Assembly: GCA_009773565.1 (NCBI GenBank)
Contig: WSXY01000001.1
Span: 186,001-250,000, forward strand
DNA from: Actinomycetota bacterium
GTDB lineage: Bacteria > Actinomycetota > Coriobacteriia > Anaerosomatales > Anaerosomataceae
DNA length: 64,000 nt
Direction: 5' to 3'
The notes under the pieces are model-generated. The model saw only the letters and a program-made list of their open reading frames with translations, had not been told where the DNA came from and did no database searches. Of the stretch, positions 25,396 to 33,493 are shown one piece after another (position 1 is the first letter of the stretch; the number at the start of each line of letters is the position of its first letter). Made by a program: the position numbers and the translations under genes.

Positions 25396-25494
25396 CAGGA
25401 TTGTGCGACCTGCCCCATCCTCCCCCCTCGGGGTAGGTAACGCCGATTCGTTCGAACGAGGTGCGCCTCCCCCGCGCACCTCGTCCTCTTTTCT
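25396..25494 (+). ncRNA. Candidate small RNA with two C-rich hairpin loops
   Basis: Between the sigma-54-type promoter and a strong rho-independent terminator lie about 98 nt with no open frame of note. The first hairpin (CCTGCCCC with GGGGTAGG, one G-T pair) exposes a loop containing TCCTCCCCCC; the second, the terminator stem, exposes CTCCCCC. C-rich unpaired loops of this type pair with Shine-Dalgarno sequences in trans-acting sRNAs of Gram-positive bacteria. The alternative is a terminated leader (attenuator) of the WYL operon, whose first start codon is 74 nt downstream. Confidence 0.5.
25456..25494 (+). terminator. Strong rho-independent terminator
   Basis: ACGAGGTGCGC (25456-25466) and GCGCACCTCGT (25474-25484) form a perfect 11-bp stem with a 7-nt loop, followed by CCTCTTTTCT. 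No plus-strand protein gene precedes it, so it ends a short non-coding transcript. Confidence 0.8.
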
Positions 25495-25567
25495 CTGGGA
25501 CCTTTTCGCACCACGCCGCGCACAGCGGTAGAATCACCCTACGTGCCTTCAGTCCCGAGGAGGATCT

Positions 25568-26536
25568 GTGCCCGACCCAAGCGAGCGCCTTGTGAACCTC
25601 GCACTCTACCTCGCGAAGACCAACCGATTCGTTTCGGCCGAGGAGTGTCGCGTAGCGGGTCTCGGTTATCCCGAGGAACAAGATGCCCCAGCCTTCCTGC
25701 GTATGTTTGAACGCGACAAGGAAGCCCTCCGGGCGGCTGGTATCGCGATCGAAGTCAACGACGACGAGTGCTACCGCATCGACCGCGCAGGAACGTACGC
25801 GACCGAGGTCACTCTCTCGGGCGAGGAAACAGCAACCATTCGCACGGCGGTTGCAGCGCTTGCTGCAGACGAGTCGTTCCCCTTTGCTGAAGATCTCACG
25901 ATCGCTCTCGCCAAGCTTGGGCAGGGATCTCACGCGCCCGTCACGGTGACAAGCGCGCTGGTTGATGAGGACCCGCGGGCGCAGGGCTCCTCGGCTGCAA
26001 TCGCTGCCGAGGCAATTTCGGCGTGCAAGTTCGTTTCCTTCGACTACACCAACGCAAAGGGTGGATCACGCCTTCACGAGGTGGCGCCGTACGGTCTCTT
26101 CTTCCGCGAGGGTCGCTGGTATCTCGTCGGACTCGACACCTCAATTGGCGAAATCAGGGTCTACGCGCTCAGGCGCGCGGCCGCACTGAGCGTAAACGCC
26201 GTCGCGCCTAAGACGCCCGACTTCGAGCGACCTGAGTGGTTCTCGGTCGCCGAGTATTCGCTCCAGCCATTCCAGTACGGTCCGACGCCGTTTGATGCGG
26301 TCGTTCACTTCTCGGCCGAAGACGCCTGGCGGGCACCGCGCCTTTCCGGTGGCACTGGCGTGATCGAGGAGCTGCCTGGCGGTAGCGCCGTGTGGCGCCT
26401 GCAGGCTGCGGATGCGCGCGGTCTCGCCGCTTGGTGCGTAGAGCACGGACCCGGCATCGTGCCGCTGGAGCCCGCAACGGTTTCGGACGCGTACGAGATG
26501 GGCCTCAAGGAGGTGCTCGGCCGCCATGACCGCTAA
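25568..26536 (+). CDS. WYL-domain transcriptional regulator (PafB-like)
   Basis: A 322-aa protein, GTG start after GAGGAGGATCT. The N-terminal 60 residues form a winged helix-turn-helix (ERLVNLALYLAKTNRFVSAEE). The middle WYL domain has 'RLHEVAPYGLFFREGRWYLVG' with the WYL tripeptide, and a WCX-type C-terminal region follows. It is the first of two adjacent WYL genes that overlap by 11 bp. In Actinobacteria the pair PafB/PafC forms a heterodimer that activates DNA-damage genes after sensing single-stranded DNA; the same role is inferred here. Confidence 0.85.
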   Translation: MPDPSERLVNLALYLAKTNRFVSAEECRVAGLGYPEEQDAPAFLRMFERDKEALRAAGIAIEVNDDECYRIDRAGTYATEVTLSGEETATIRTAVAALAADESFPFAEDLTIALAKLGQGSHAPVTVTSALVDEDPRAQGSSAAIAAEAISACKFVSFDYTNAKGGSRLHEVAPYGLFFREGRWYLVGLDTSIGEIRVYALRRAAALSVNAVAPKTPDFERPEWFSVAEYSLQPFQYGPTPFDAVVHFSAEDAWRAPRLSGGTGVIEELPGGSAVWRLQAADARGLAAWCVEHGPGIVPLEPATVSDAYEMGLKEVLGRHDR

Positions 26537-27491
26537 GCAGAACACCGCGCTGCACACGCGCCGAATGCTTGCACTGCTCTCGTACCTCAAGCAGGGCGCG
26601 ACACTCAAGCTCAGCGACCTCTCGGCCGCCGTAGGCGCAACCGAGGCCGAAGTTGCGGCCGACCTGACGGCGCTGTCGTATTGCGGCGTGCCGCCCTTCA
26701 CCCCCGATGAGATGATCGACCTCGCAATTGACGGCGACTCCGTGATTGTCCTGAGCGCCCCACCCGCACTCGACCGGCCGGTGCGATTGTCGCCCAGGGA
26801 GGCCCGAGCGCTCGTCACCGCGCTTGAAGCAGCGGGTCACGCACACGACGACCCGCTCGTCACGAAACTCCTCGAGGCCGCTGCGGCGGAAATCGATCCC
26901 GCTGAGTTGGCCGCAACGATACGCACGGGGACCGCGAGTGTCCCCCTCGCCGGCATCTACGCTGTACTGGCCGAGGCAATCGAAACCAACACAAAGGTCA
27001 GGATCGGCTACTTCTCGGCGGGAAGCGGTACGCACTCGGAGCGCATCATCCGGCCGCACGGGCTCATGAATGAACGCGGGGCCTGGTATGTGAGCGGTCA
27101 TTGCGAGAATGCGGACGAGCTGCGCACCTTCCGCCTCGACCGCATCCGTGAAGCGACGTCCACCGACGACCACTTCGAGCCGCCGGCATGGGTCAGCACG
27201 AGCGTAGCGCCGGCCACGGAGGATCTGCCGGTCGCCGTGCTGCGGCTTGCACCGGGTTCGCGCCACACCGAAGAGCGCGACTGGCCGGGCGCCACCTTCA
27301 ACGTCAAGCCAAACGGGGCGGTCTTCGCCGAAATCCCCTACTCATCAGCCACGTGGGTCGCCCGTCGCGTGGCAGCCGGTCTCGGCACGATCGACGCCAT
27401 CGAGACCCCCGGCGTACGTGCTGCGGTGCGCGAGATTGCCTTGAGCGGACTTGCGGCGATTGCTGACGCCGGGACCGCTACCGTCGAGTAA
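26526..27491 (+). CDS. WYL-domain transcriptional regulator (PafC-like)
   Basis: A 321-aa paralogue of the preceding protein. The N-terminal helix-turn-helix (TRRMLALLSYLKQGATLKLSD) is followed by a WYL domain with 'RPHGLMNERGAWYVSGHC' (WYV instead of WYL) and a WCX domain. Its start lies inside the upstream gene (11-bp overlap), so the two are made in fixed ratio, as expected for an obligate heterodimer. It converges on the META-domain lipoprotein gene with only 2 bp between the stops. Confidence 0.85.
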   Translation: MTAKQNTALHTRRMLALLSYLKQGATLKLSDLSAAVGATEAEVAADLTALSYCGVPPFTPDEMIDLAIDGDSVIVLSAPPALDRPVRLSPREARALVTALEAAGHAHDDPLVTKLLEAAAAEIDPAELAATIRTGTASVPLAGIYAVLAEAIETNTKVRIGYFSAGSGTHSERIIRPHGLMNERGAWYVSGHCENADELRTFRLDRIREATSTDDHFEPPAWVSTSVAPATEDLPVAVLRLAPGSRHTEERDWPGATFNVKPNGAVFAEIPYSSATWVARRVAAGLGTIDAIETPGVRAAVREIALSGLAAIADAGTATVE

Positions 27492-27493
27492 CG

Positions 27494-27919
27494 CTACTCG
27501 CCCGTAGCCGCGAAGATGAGCGACTCGTTACCGCCCTCGTCGTAGAACGTCAGCACGCCGTCGGCCAATGAGAATGATCGCGCATCCTGGAGAAGCGTCA
27601 TGTACACCGATTCGGCGCGCATCGCCGGCTCTTCGCCGGCCATGAGCGTTGAGGCTACCTCGCCGACTTTGACTGCGTCGCCGGGACCGGCTTTGTACGA
27701 CCCGCCGTACGTGTTGACGCCGCTGCTCCCCGAGACCTGGCCGTCGGCAAACGCTGCGGTGATGGTGAACTCCGCGGGATCGAGCGAGCTCACCGACCAG
27801 CCGGTAAGCATCCAGCGCGTCCCCTCGAGCTTCGCGCCGCCCGACGAACAGCCGCCGCTCACCACCAGAAGCGTCCCGGCAACACAGACGGTCACGAGTA
27901 CCCGGCACAAGCGCTTCAT
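27494..27919 (-). CDS. META-domain (HslJ-like) lipoprotein
   Basis: A 141-aa lipoprotein: signal MKRLCRVLVTVCVAGTLLVV, lipobox SGGC, then one META domain (LEGTRWMLTGWSV, 'VSGSSGVNTYGGSYKAG', a C-terminal 'LTFYDEGGNESLIF'). META domains form small beta-sheet units on secreted proteins and are linked to stress or motility in other bacteria; the exact role is unknown. GAGGAGGT precedes ATG 27919; the open frame further upstream lacks a ribosome-binding site. Confidence 0.83.
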   Translation of the reverse strand: MKRLCRVLVTVCVAGTLLVVSGGCSSGGAKLEGTRWMLTGWSVSSLDPAEFTITAAFADGQVSGSSGVNTYGGSYKAGPGDAVKVGEVASTLMAGEEPAMRAESVYMTLLQDARSFSLADGVLTFYDEGGNESLIFAATGE

Positions 27920-28054
27920 GGCCACTACCTCCTCGGCTCGGTCAAACCTCGCCCTACAGTCTATGCTCCTGAAGGTGAGACGACCCGGGACGCGCACAGG
28001 TTCTTGCTGGTAGGTCTACCGGGTCGAGCTGTCGCACAGCGACGGCCACGGCGA

Positions 28055-28084
28055 AGCCCCGGTTCCTTAATCGGAACCGGGGCT
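28055..28084 (-). terminator. Terminator of the OB-fold secreted protein gene
   Basis: AGCCCCGGTTCC and GGAACCGGGGCT form a perfect 12-bp stem with a 6-nt loop, 37 nt after the stop of the 158-aa protein. It is strongly stable even though only a short T pair follows. Confidence 0.75.
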
Positions 28085-28120
28085 CGCATCATAGAAGCTA
28101 CTAACGCCTATCGAACACCT

Positions 28121-28597
28121 TTAGTCCTGGTCAGCGACCTCGCTACCTGGTGCATCGTCGGCATCATCAACTTCCGGAGTGCCAACCTTGCCGGCGCCCT
28201 TTGGCCCACCCTTGCCTGCCCACGGGGGCTTGCCGGGACCCGTTCGAGCCGTGACGACGGTGCCGTCGGCCTTTGTGGCCGTGAACCCGTCAATCTCAGG
28301 AGCCTTGGTGCCATCCTTGCCCGTATCGAGCTCACCCACAACGGTGACGGTCTCGCCAACAGTGAGGCCCATCACCTTGTACCATATCGGCCCGAACCCA
28401 AGAGAGATGGTGTCGACTCCGTCGGAGATGGTGTAGTCATTGCCATCCGCCGCAGTTATCTCGCCGGTGACCGTGACAACGGTTCCGGCAGTCGCTGCCT
28501 TGACCTCGGTAATCGACATACTGACGGCATACGCCGCCATCGCACTCCCAAGGAGGATTGCAGCCGTCAGGATCGGAAACAGGAATCTCTTCATCAT
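28121..28597 (-). CDS. Secreted OB-fold-like protein with a Gly/Pro/Asp tail
   Basis: A 158-aa protein with a signal peptide (FLFPILTAAILLGSAMAAYA). The mature domain contains 'SITEVKAATAGTVVTVTGEI', 'ISDGVDTISLGFGPIWYKV' and 'GLTVGETVTVVGELDT', which is the alternating strand pattern of a bacterial OB fold (YgiW/YdeI-like). The C-terminal 40 residues are low complexity (PGKPPWAGKGGPKGAG, then acidic). ATAAGGAGGTGAC precedes the ATG. It lies directly downstream of the two-component sensor gene, so it may belong to that system's regulon (inference). Function unknown. Confidence 0.65.
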   Translation of the reverse strand: MMKRFLFPILTAAILLGSAMAAYAVSMSITEVKAATAGTVVTVTGEITAADGNDYTISDGVDTISLGFGPIWYKVMGLTVGETVTVVGELDTGKDGTKAPEIDGFTATKADGTVVTARTGPGKPPWAGKGGPKGAGKVGTPEVDDADDAPGSEVADQD

Positions 28598-28659
28598 GTC
28601 ACCTCCTTATGATCAGATACCCATGGCGTAACTGTGCGCCCGGCGAGCATAAGAACCAC

Positions 28660-29832
28660 TTAAGAGCGACGAAGGCCTATCACAGGGCGCAGAACAACAG
28701 TGAAAGCCGTCCCGGCTTCGCGCGAACTTGTCGCGGATATTGACCAGCCGTGCGCCTGCGCAACTGCGGTCGCGATAGCAAGGCCAAGACCCGCTCCATC
28801 GCCAGTCCGAGAATGATCGGCCTGGTAGAACGGCTCGAAGATACGCTCTAGCTCCGCAGGCGGAATGGGCATCCCTACGTTATGAACCTCGATGACGCTC
28901 TCCGAGAACCGCAGCGTCACCGTCGAGCCGACATCGCCGAACCGGACGGCATTCGTCGTCAGGTTCGTCACAAGACGCTCGAGTAAGATCGGGTCCGCCT
29001 GGACTTCTGCACTACCACCCTCCACCGAGATTGAGATGTTGCGCGTATCGGCGACAGGTCCGGACATCTGCGCGACTCGGCCCAGGAGTTGCGCCAACTG
29101 CACCCGCTCGACTCGCAGCATCGACGGATCAAGACGCGTTAGCTCCAGGAGCCGGTCGACAAGCATCGAGGCTTTCTCCAACTCCTCACGAGCCCGTCCG
29201 ACGCCTCCTGCCCAGTCGCCAGTCTTCTCGGCAACATCAAGCGATGCACGCACCGACGCGAGTGGCGTTCGCAACTCATGTCCCGCATCGGCCGAAAAGC
29301 GCTCAAGTCGGGCCATGCTCTCCCTGACAGGCGCAAGCGCGCGCTTTGAGAAGCCGAGTCCGAGCAAATAGGTCACGACGCCCACGAAGAGCGCAACCAA
29401 CAGCAGCGCCGCCGCCTTCTCGACGACATCGATGATGTCGGAACGCGCCGCGTCCACCAACTGAAGACTCCGGCCATCACCCAGCGGCAGGGCGAGCACG
29501 CGTAGCCGCCCTTGCGGTGCATCAAGGTATCCAAACCCTTCGAGCGGTCCGATCTCTGTGACGTTACGGAACTGCTCCCCGGAACTAATGACAGACTGTG
29601 CGGTAACGATGCGACCCTCTGCGAGAATCTCCGCGTCGTATTGTGTCCTGGAGAGCTGCTGCGCAAGGCGCCCGGCTCGCCGAGTGAGGGTTGCGTCAAG
29701 CCGCATCCCGGCTGCAACGGTATCAACCACGACAAAGATCGCGATACCAAGCACGAGCACGGCCACCACGAGAGCGGTGAACCGCACCGTGATTCGGGTC
29801 TCTACATCTCCGATGACTGCGCGCCTACTCAT
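28660..29832 (-). CDS. Sensor histidine kinase
   Basis: A 390-aa kinase. Two transmembrane helices (about residues 18-40 and 138-158) flank an extracytoplasmic sensor of about 95 residues. The H box is FSADAGHELRTPLASV with the phosphorylated His in GHELRTP; then the N box (NLTTNAVRFGD), 'IFEPFYQAD' and the G box (GDGAGLGLAIATA). It autophosphorylates and passes phosphate to the adjacent response regulator. Its start overlaps the regulator gene by 8 bp. The stimulus cannot be inferred. Confidence 0.93.
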   Translation of the reverse strand: MSRRAVIGDVETRITVRFTALVVAVLVLGIAIFVVVDTVAAGMRLDATLTRRAGRLAQQLSRTQYDAEILAEGRIVTAQSVISSGEQFRNVTEIGPLEGFGYLDAPQGRLRVLALPLGDGRSLQLVDAARSDIIDVVEKAAALLLVALFVGVVTYLLGLGFSKRALAPVRESMARLERFSADAGHELRTPLASVRASLDVAEKTGDWAGGVGRAREELEKASMLVDRLLELTRLDPSMLRVERVQLAQLLGRVAQMSGPVADTRNISISVEGGSAEVQADPILLERLVTNLTTNAVRFGDVGSTVTLRFSESVIEVHNVGMPIPPAELERIFEPFYQADHSRTGDGAGLGLAIATAVAQAHGWSISATSSREAGTAFTVVLRPVIGLRRS

Positions 29833-30484
29833 CAGGCACCATGTAGCCGAGGCCCCGAACGGTCCTTATCACGTCGCGCCCCAGCTTGCGACGGATATAC
29901 GCCACATGAACGTCAACCGTCTGAGAGAACATAAGATCCCCGGGTTCGCCCCACACCTGCTCGATCAACTCGAGTCGATTCTGCGGCACCCCCCGGTGAC
30001 GGGCGAGGTGCTCCAGGAGCGCATATTCACGAGGCGCGAGGCGCACCTCGGTGCCATCAACCTCGACGCGGTGTGTGTTGCTGTCGATCGTAACCTCGCC
30101 GACCCTCAAGACTGGCTCTCTCGTGGTACCGGTGCGTCGCATCAGGGCTCTCATTCTCGCCACGAGTTCATCAAGCCCAAACGGCTTCACCAGGTAGTCG
30201 TCGGCACCGCAATCAAGGCCTCCGACGACATCGCGCCGTAGGCCCCGAGCCGTGATCATGATAATCGGGGTGTCGTCTCCCGCCTCCCGCAACGTCTGGC
30301 AGATGACTGTGCCGTCAACGCCGGGCAGCGACAGGTCGAGCAGAATGATCGACCACGGCTGCTCCAGGACCAGCCGCAGACCCTCTACACCGTCGTTCGT
30401 CGTGTGGACGCGCCAGCCTTCCGCAACGAGATAGGCCGCGATCTCCCTCGCAAGATTCGCATAGTCTTCGATGAGTAGAACCAC
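29825..30484 (-). CDS. OmpR/PhoB-family response regulator
   Basis: A 219-aa regulator. The receiver domain has the acidic pair in MVLLIEDYANLA, the phosphoacceptor Asp in LLDLSLPGVDG, the Thr in MITARG and the Lys in LVKPFG. From about residue 125 a winged-helix domain includes 'LAPREYALLEHLARHRG', 'SQTVDVHVAYIRRKLG' and 'IRTVRGLGYM'. GTG start follows GAGGAGGTG. It is the first gene of a two-gene operon with the kinase. Confidence 0.95.
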   Translation of the reverse strand: MVLLIEDYANLAREIAAYLVAEGWRVHTTNDGVEGLRLVLEQPWSIILLDLSLPGVDGTVICQTLREAGDDTPIIMITARGLRRDVVGGLDCGADDYLVKPFGLDELVARMRALMRRTGTTREPVLRVGEVTIDSNTHRVEVDGTEVRLAPREYALLEHLARHRGVPQNRLELIEQVWGEPGDLMFSQTVDVHVAYIRRKLGRDVIRTVRGLGYMVPDE

Positions 30485-30521
30485 AGGGACACCTCCTCCT
30501 GAGAATCCTACTCCTGAAAGG

Positions 30522-32000
30522 TTAAGAACTCCGTAAGAGACGTGACCCGACGTTAATCTTCGGGTCTTGCGAAGACGTCGCTGGCAGGAGCCGCACGCGC
30601 CGCAGAATGTCCTCGTTCGCGAGAACCTCTCGTGCAGGCGCGTCAGCGACCACCTTTCGGTCCGCCAGAACTACGCAACGATCTGCGAGTCGCGCGGCGA
30701 AGCGAAGGTCGTGCGTGACAAGCAGAACGCCTGCGCCGTCGCTGAGCCTACGATCAACAGCTGCAGCAAGCGTCTCGGCGGCTACGGCGTCGAGCGCCTT
30801 GGTCGGCTCATCGAGAATGATCACCCGTGGCTCAGCAACCAGTACCGACGCAAACGCCACCCGTTGCCGCTGTGAGGCGGTTATCTCGTGAGGATTCTCC
30901 TGCGCCAGGTCGCCAATTCCAAGTTCGGCCATCACTGCGTGAGCGCGCTCCAGCGCGACCGACTTGGTGACACCCCGCGCGAGAAGGCTCCACGCGACTT
31001 CAGTCTCGACAACCCGGTTGAAAACCTGGTCATCTGGATTCTGGAACAGCAGCCCCACCTCTCGCGCCAGCTCCCACACCGGTTTCCGCTCAATGTCCTC
31101 GCCGAGAACCAGGACGGTGCCAGAATCGGGCCGCAGTAACCCGATGGCATGCTTCATGAGCGTCGTCTTTCCGGCACCGTTCGGCCCGAGAAGCGCCACC
31201 GCCTCTCCGGCGTGGACCACGAGGTCGACGCCGTCTACGCCGCCACCCGAGCCGAACCGGTGGGTGACAGCGCGCATCTCGAGAACCACGTCTCCGCCGC
31301 CGTATGCCGCCCGTGTATGCGCGGGGGCGACCGAGACCGTCTCCGCGGCCCGACCGCCTGCGACGAGATGAATCCGGGCCGCGCCCTCGGGCATGTGCTC
31401 GGACTCTCGCGTAGCGATCACGACAGTCGCGCCCTCGCGGACTCGTGCGCGCGCAAGCGCGAGGACTTCATCCGCTGAGGCAGGGTCGAGTTGCTCGAAC
31501 GGCTCATCGAGCAAGAGCAGGTCGGGCTTGACCGCGAGTGCGGCCGCAACAGCGACCTTCTGTCGCTCGCCACCGGACAGCGTGTGCATCAGGCGACCTT
31601 CCAGCTGCGAGATGCCCACGAGCTCAAGTGCGGCGCGAACTGCGGGCTCAACTCCGGCAGCCGACACGCCACCGTTCTCGAGCGGGAATGCGACCTCGTC
31701 GTAAACGGTACGGAACAGGTAGACGCCGGCATCCTGCATCACCATCGCCGGGACCGGCGGCAGCCCGTCAGCGTCCGCATGCATCTCGAGCGTGCCCTCC
31801 ACCTTACCCTCGATAACGGTCGGGATGATGCCCGCGAACACAGCGAGCAGCGTGCTCTTGCCCGCGGCGTTCGGTCCGGTGATCCACGTCTCGGACCCCG
31901 GCGCGGCTTCGAGAGTGATGGCGGCAAGCGTCGGCACACGAGATCCCAGGTAGGTGAACCCGAGGTGGTCTGCGTGAATGGACGCTCCGCGCGCGCTCAT
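30522..32000 (-). CDS. ECF transporter energy-coupling ATPase with two fused ABC domains
   Basis: A 492-aa protein with two ABC ATPase domains. Domain 1: Walker A GPNAAGKST, signature LSGGERQKVA, Walker B LLLLDEPFEQLD. Domain 2: Walker A GPNGAGKTT, Walker B VIILDEPTKALD, and 'TASQRQRVA' where the signature should be. The H-loop His is lost in domain 1 (ATRESEH) but present in domain 2 (LLVTHDL). The site formed by domain-2 Walker motifs and the domain-1 signature is therefore complete, while the other is degenerate. ATG 32000 overlaps the T-component stop (ATGA). It powers import through the adjacent T and S subunits. Confidence 0.92.
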   Translation of the reverse strand: MSARGASIHADHLGFTYLGSRVPTLAAITLEAAPGSETWITGPNAAGKSTLLAVFAGIIPTVIEGKVEGTLEMHADADGLPPVPAMVMQDAGVYLFRTVYDEVAFPLENGGVSAAGVEPAVRAALELVGISQLEGRLMHTLSGGERQKVAVAAALAVKPDLLLLDEPFEQLDPASADEVLALARARVREGATVVIATRESEHMPEGAARIHLVAGGRAAETVSVAPAHTRAAYGGGDVVLEMRAVTHRFGSGGGVDGVDLVVHAGEAVALLGPNGAGKTTLMKHAIGLLRPDSGTVLVLGEDIERKPVWELAREVGLLFQNPDDQVFNRVVETEVAWSLLARGVTKSVALERAHAVMAELGIGDLAQENPHEITASQRQRVAFASVLVAEPRVIILDEPTKALDAVAAETLAAAVDRRLSDGAGVLLVTHDLRFAARLADRCVVLADRKVVADAPAREVLANEDILRRVRLLPATSSQDPKINVGSRLLRSS

Positions 32001-32767
32001 CGCAACACCTGCATCATCACGAGGGCGGCGGCGACCCACAGCGCACCGGCCGCGTAGCACGCCACGATAGTCGCCGTGAGCTGCTGCGGCGTCCGCACCC
32101 TGCGACCAGACCCGTAGCCCCGAACGTGCAGCAAGGCGGCCATCCCGTACGCGCGCACAAGTGACTTAACCACCACGGGAATCAGCACCGCCAGGTAGGC
32201 GCGAAACTTCCGCAGGAGGTTGCCCCCCATCTCCAAACCGCGCGCCTGCTGGGCCTCAATGGTGGTTTCCATCTGCTGCTTCATCACGGGCAGGACGCTG
32301 AGCGTGAGCGAGACCATGATGCCCAGGTCCTCATTCACGTCGCCGGCCCAGCGGACGATGGCGAGCGGCCCGGTTGAAAGCATCAGGAGATACAACACCG
32401 TGACGAAGCCAAGCAGCCGCGCCACGATGAACAGACCCGCGAAGAAACTCTCGACACCGAATATCCATACGTACTCGGTCGAACCGGGATACGCCCACGA
32501 GTAGATCAACAGCAGCGACGCGGAGACCCGCACGACACTTCGCCAGCTCTTGAGTAGGGGCACGATTAGCCCGATGGAGGTGCCTACAACGAGAAGCACC
32601 GCGACTTGTACGACGAGACCGGGTATCGAAGGAGTCAGCGCGATAGCCAAAATCCCGCACGCCGCGAGAAACACCCGCGGTCCGACCGGCACTGCGAGAA
32701 GACCTACCGGAGCAGGAAAGGCCCCCGGCTCGAACGCCGGGAGCCCCCCAGATGCTTCACCTGACAT
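31997..32767 (-). CDS. ECF transporter T component (EcfT/CbiQ family)
   Basis: A 256-aa membrane protein with five or six hydrophobic segments. The cytoplasmic coupling region is recognisable: 'QQMETTIEAQQARGLEMGG' (A-R-G coupling motif, TIEAQQARG) and a second 'MAALLHVRGYGSG' (A-x-x-x-RG). It links the ATPase to the substrate-binding S component. Gene order is S (33352-32792), T, ATPase, with 24-nt and 4-base-overlap junctions, so it is one operon. Confidence 0.92.
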   Translation of the reverse strand: MSGEASGGLPAFEPGAFPAPVGLLAVPVGPRVFLAACGILAIALTPSIPGLVVQVAVLLVVGTSIGLIVPLLKSWRSVVRVSASLLLIYSWAYPGSTEYVWIFGVESFFAGLFIVARLLGFVTVLYLLMLSTGPLAIVRWAGDVNEDLGIMVSLTLSVLPVMKQQMETTIEAQQARGLEMGGNLLRKFRAYLAVLIPVVVKSLVRAYGMAALLHVRGYGSGRRVRTPQQLTATIVACYAAGALWVAAALVMMQVLR

Positions 32768-32791
32768 GGATGCCTATCCGCTCGATACTGC

Positions 32792-33352
32792 CTAGGTCTT
32801 GTCCGTGCCTGCCGCAAAGCCCTTCATGCTCTTCGGCAGTGCCATGATGACGAACATGACCACGAACACCGAGAGGAGCTTGTCGATCAGGTTCGACCAG
32901 ATACGCGGAATGAACGCAGCGGTGAAGACGTCGGCGCCTGCCTTCATGAGACCACCAACGAAGATATCGAGCCCGCCGCCCGTGAGGCCGCCGTAGACGT
33001 ACGTCGCGATCGTGGTGCCGATGATCGGCGCGACCACCGAAATGATCAGACCGCTCACGAGAACCACAAGCCACTTCTGGAAGCCGTACTTCATCGAGAT
33101 GAAGCCGACGATGAGGCCCACCGCGATGTTCACCAGCGCAAACCACATGTCCATCGGGTTCTGCAGCGCCATGATGATGTTCGTGAGACCGCCCGTGAGC
33201 GCGCCCCACCATGGACCAAGAATCGCCGCCGCTAGAATGGTACCTATGGTATCGAGGAACACCGGCAGCTTCAGCGATCCGGCGAGCAGACCGCCGATGA
33301 CGTTCACCCCGATGCCGACCGGTACGAACACAAGTGCGATGCGCTTATTCAT
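32792..33352 (-). CDS. ECF transporter S component (CD3073-like), thionucleobase-type substrate inferred
   Basis: A 186-aa membrane protein with six hydrophobic helices and the S-component start 'LPVFLDTIGTILAAAILGPWWGALTGG'. It resembles the S component that accompanies a TudS-related desulfidase in Clostridioides difficile (CD3073 beside CD3072). Here the desulfidase gene is divergent from it. The substrate is inferred to be a thionated pyrimidine or similar; no binding data exist. It is the first gene of the ECF operon. Confidence 0.85.
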   Translation of the reverse strand: MNKRIALVFVPVGIGVNVIGGLLAGSLKLPVFLDTIGTILAAAILGPWWGALTGGLTNIIMALQNPMDMWFALVNIAVGLIVGFISMKYGFQKWLVVLVSGLIISVVAPIIGTTIATYVYGGLTGGGLDIFVGGLMKAGADVFTAAFIPRIWSNLIDKLLSVFVVMFVIMALPKSMKGFAAGTDKT

Positions 33353-33436
33353 TTCAAACCCTCCCGGTGCTGGTTTCAGGGCTCAGTGGCCCGTGAGGTC
33401 AACATATCATGCAGTCGAATATCTGTCATCAGTAGA

Positions 33437-33454
33437 TTGTATACTTTGTTACAA
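33437..33454. promoter_or_regulatory. Inverted repeat in the divergent ECF/TudS promoter
   Basis: TTGTA-N8-TACAA is an 18-bp inverted repeat in the AT-rich stretch between the divergent S-component and desulfidase genes. A TATACT hexamer (33440-33445) lies inside it and could be a -10 box. It may be an operator acting on both genes. Confidence 0.4.
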
Positions 33455-33493
33455 CACGCCGATTCGCAGTGCGAACGAGAGGTAGCTGGCATA

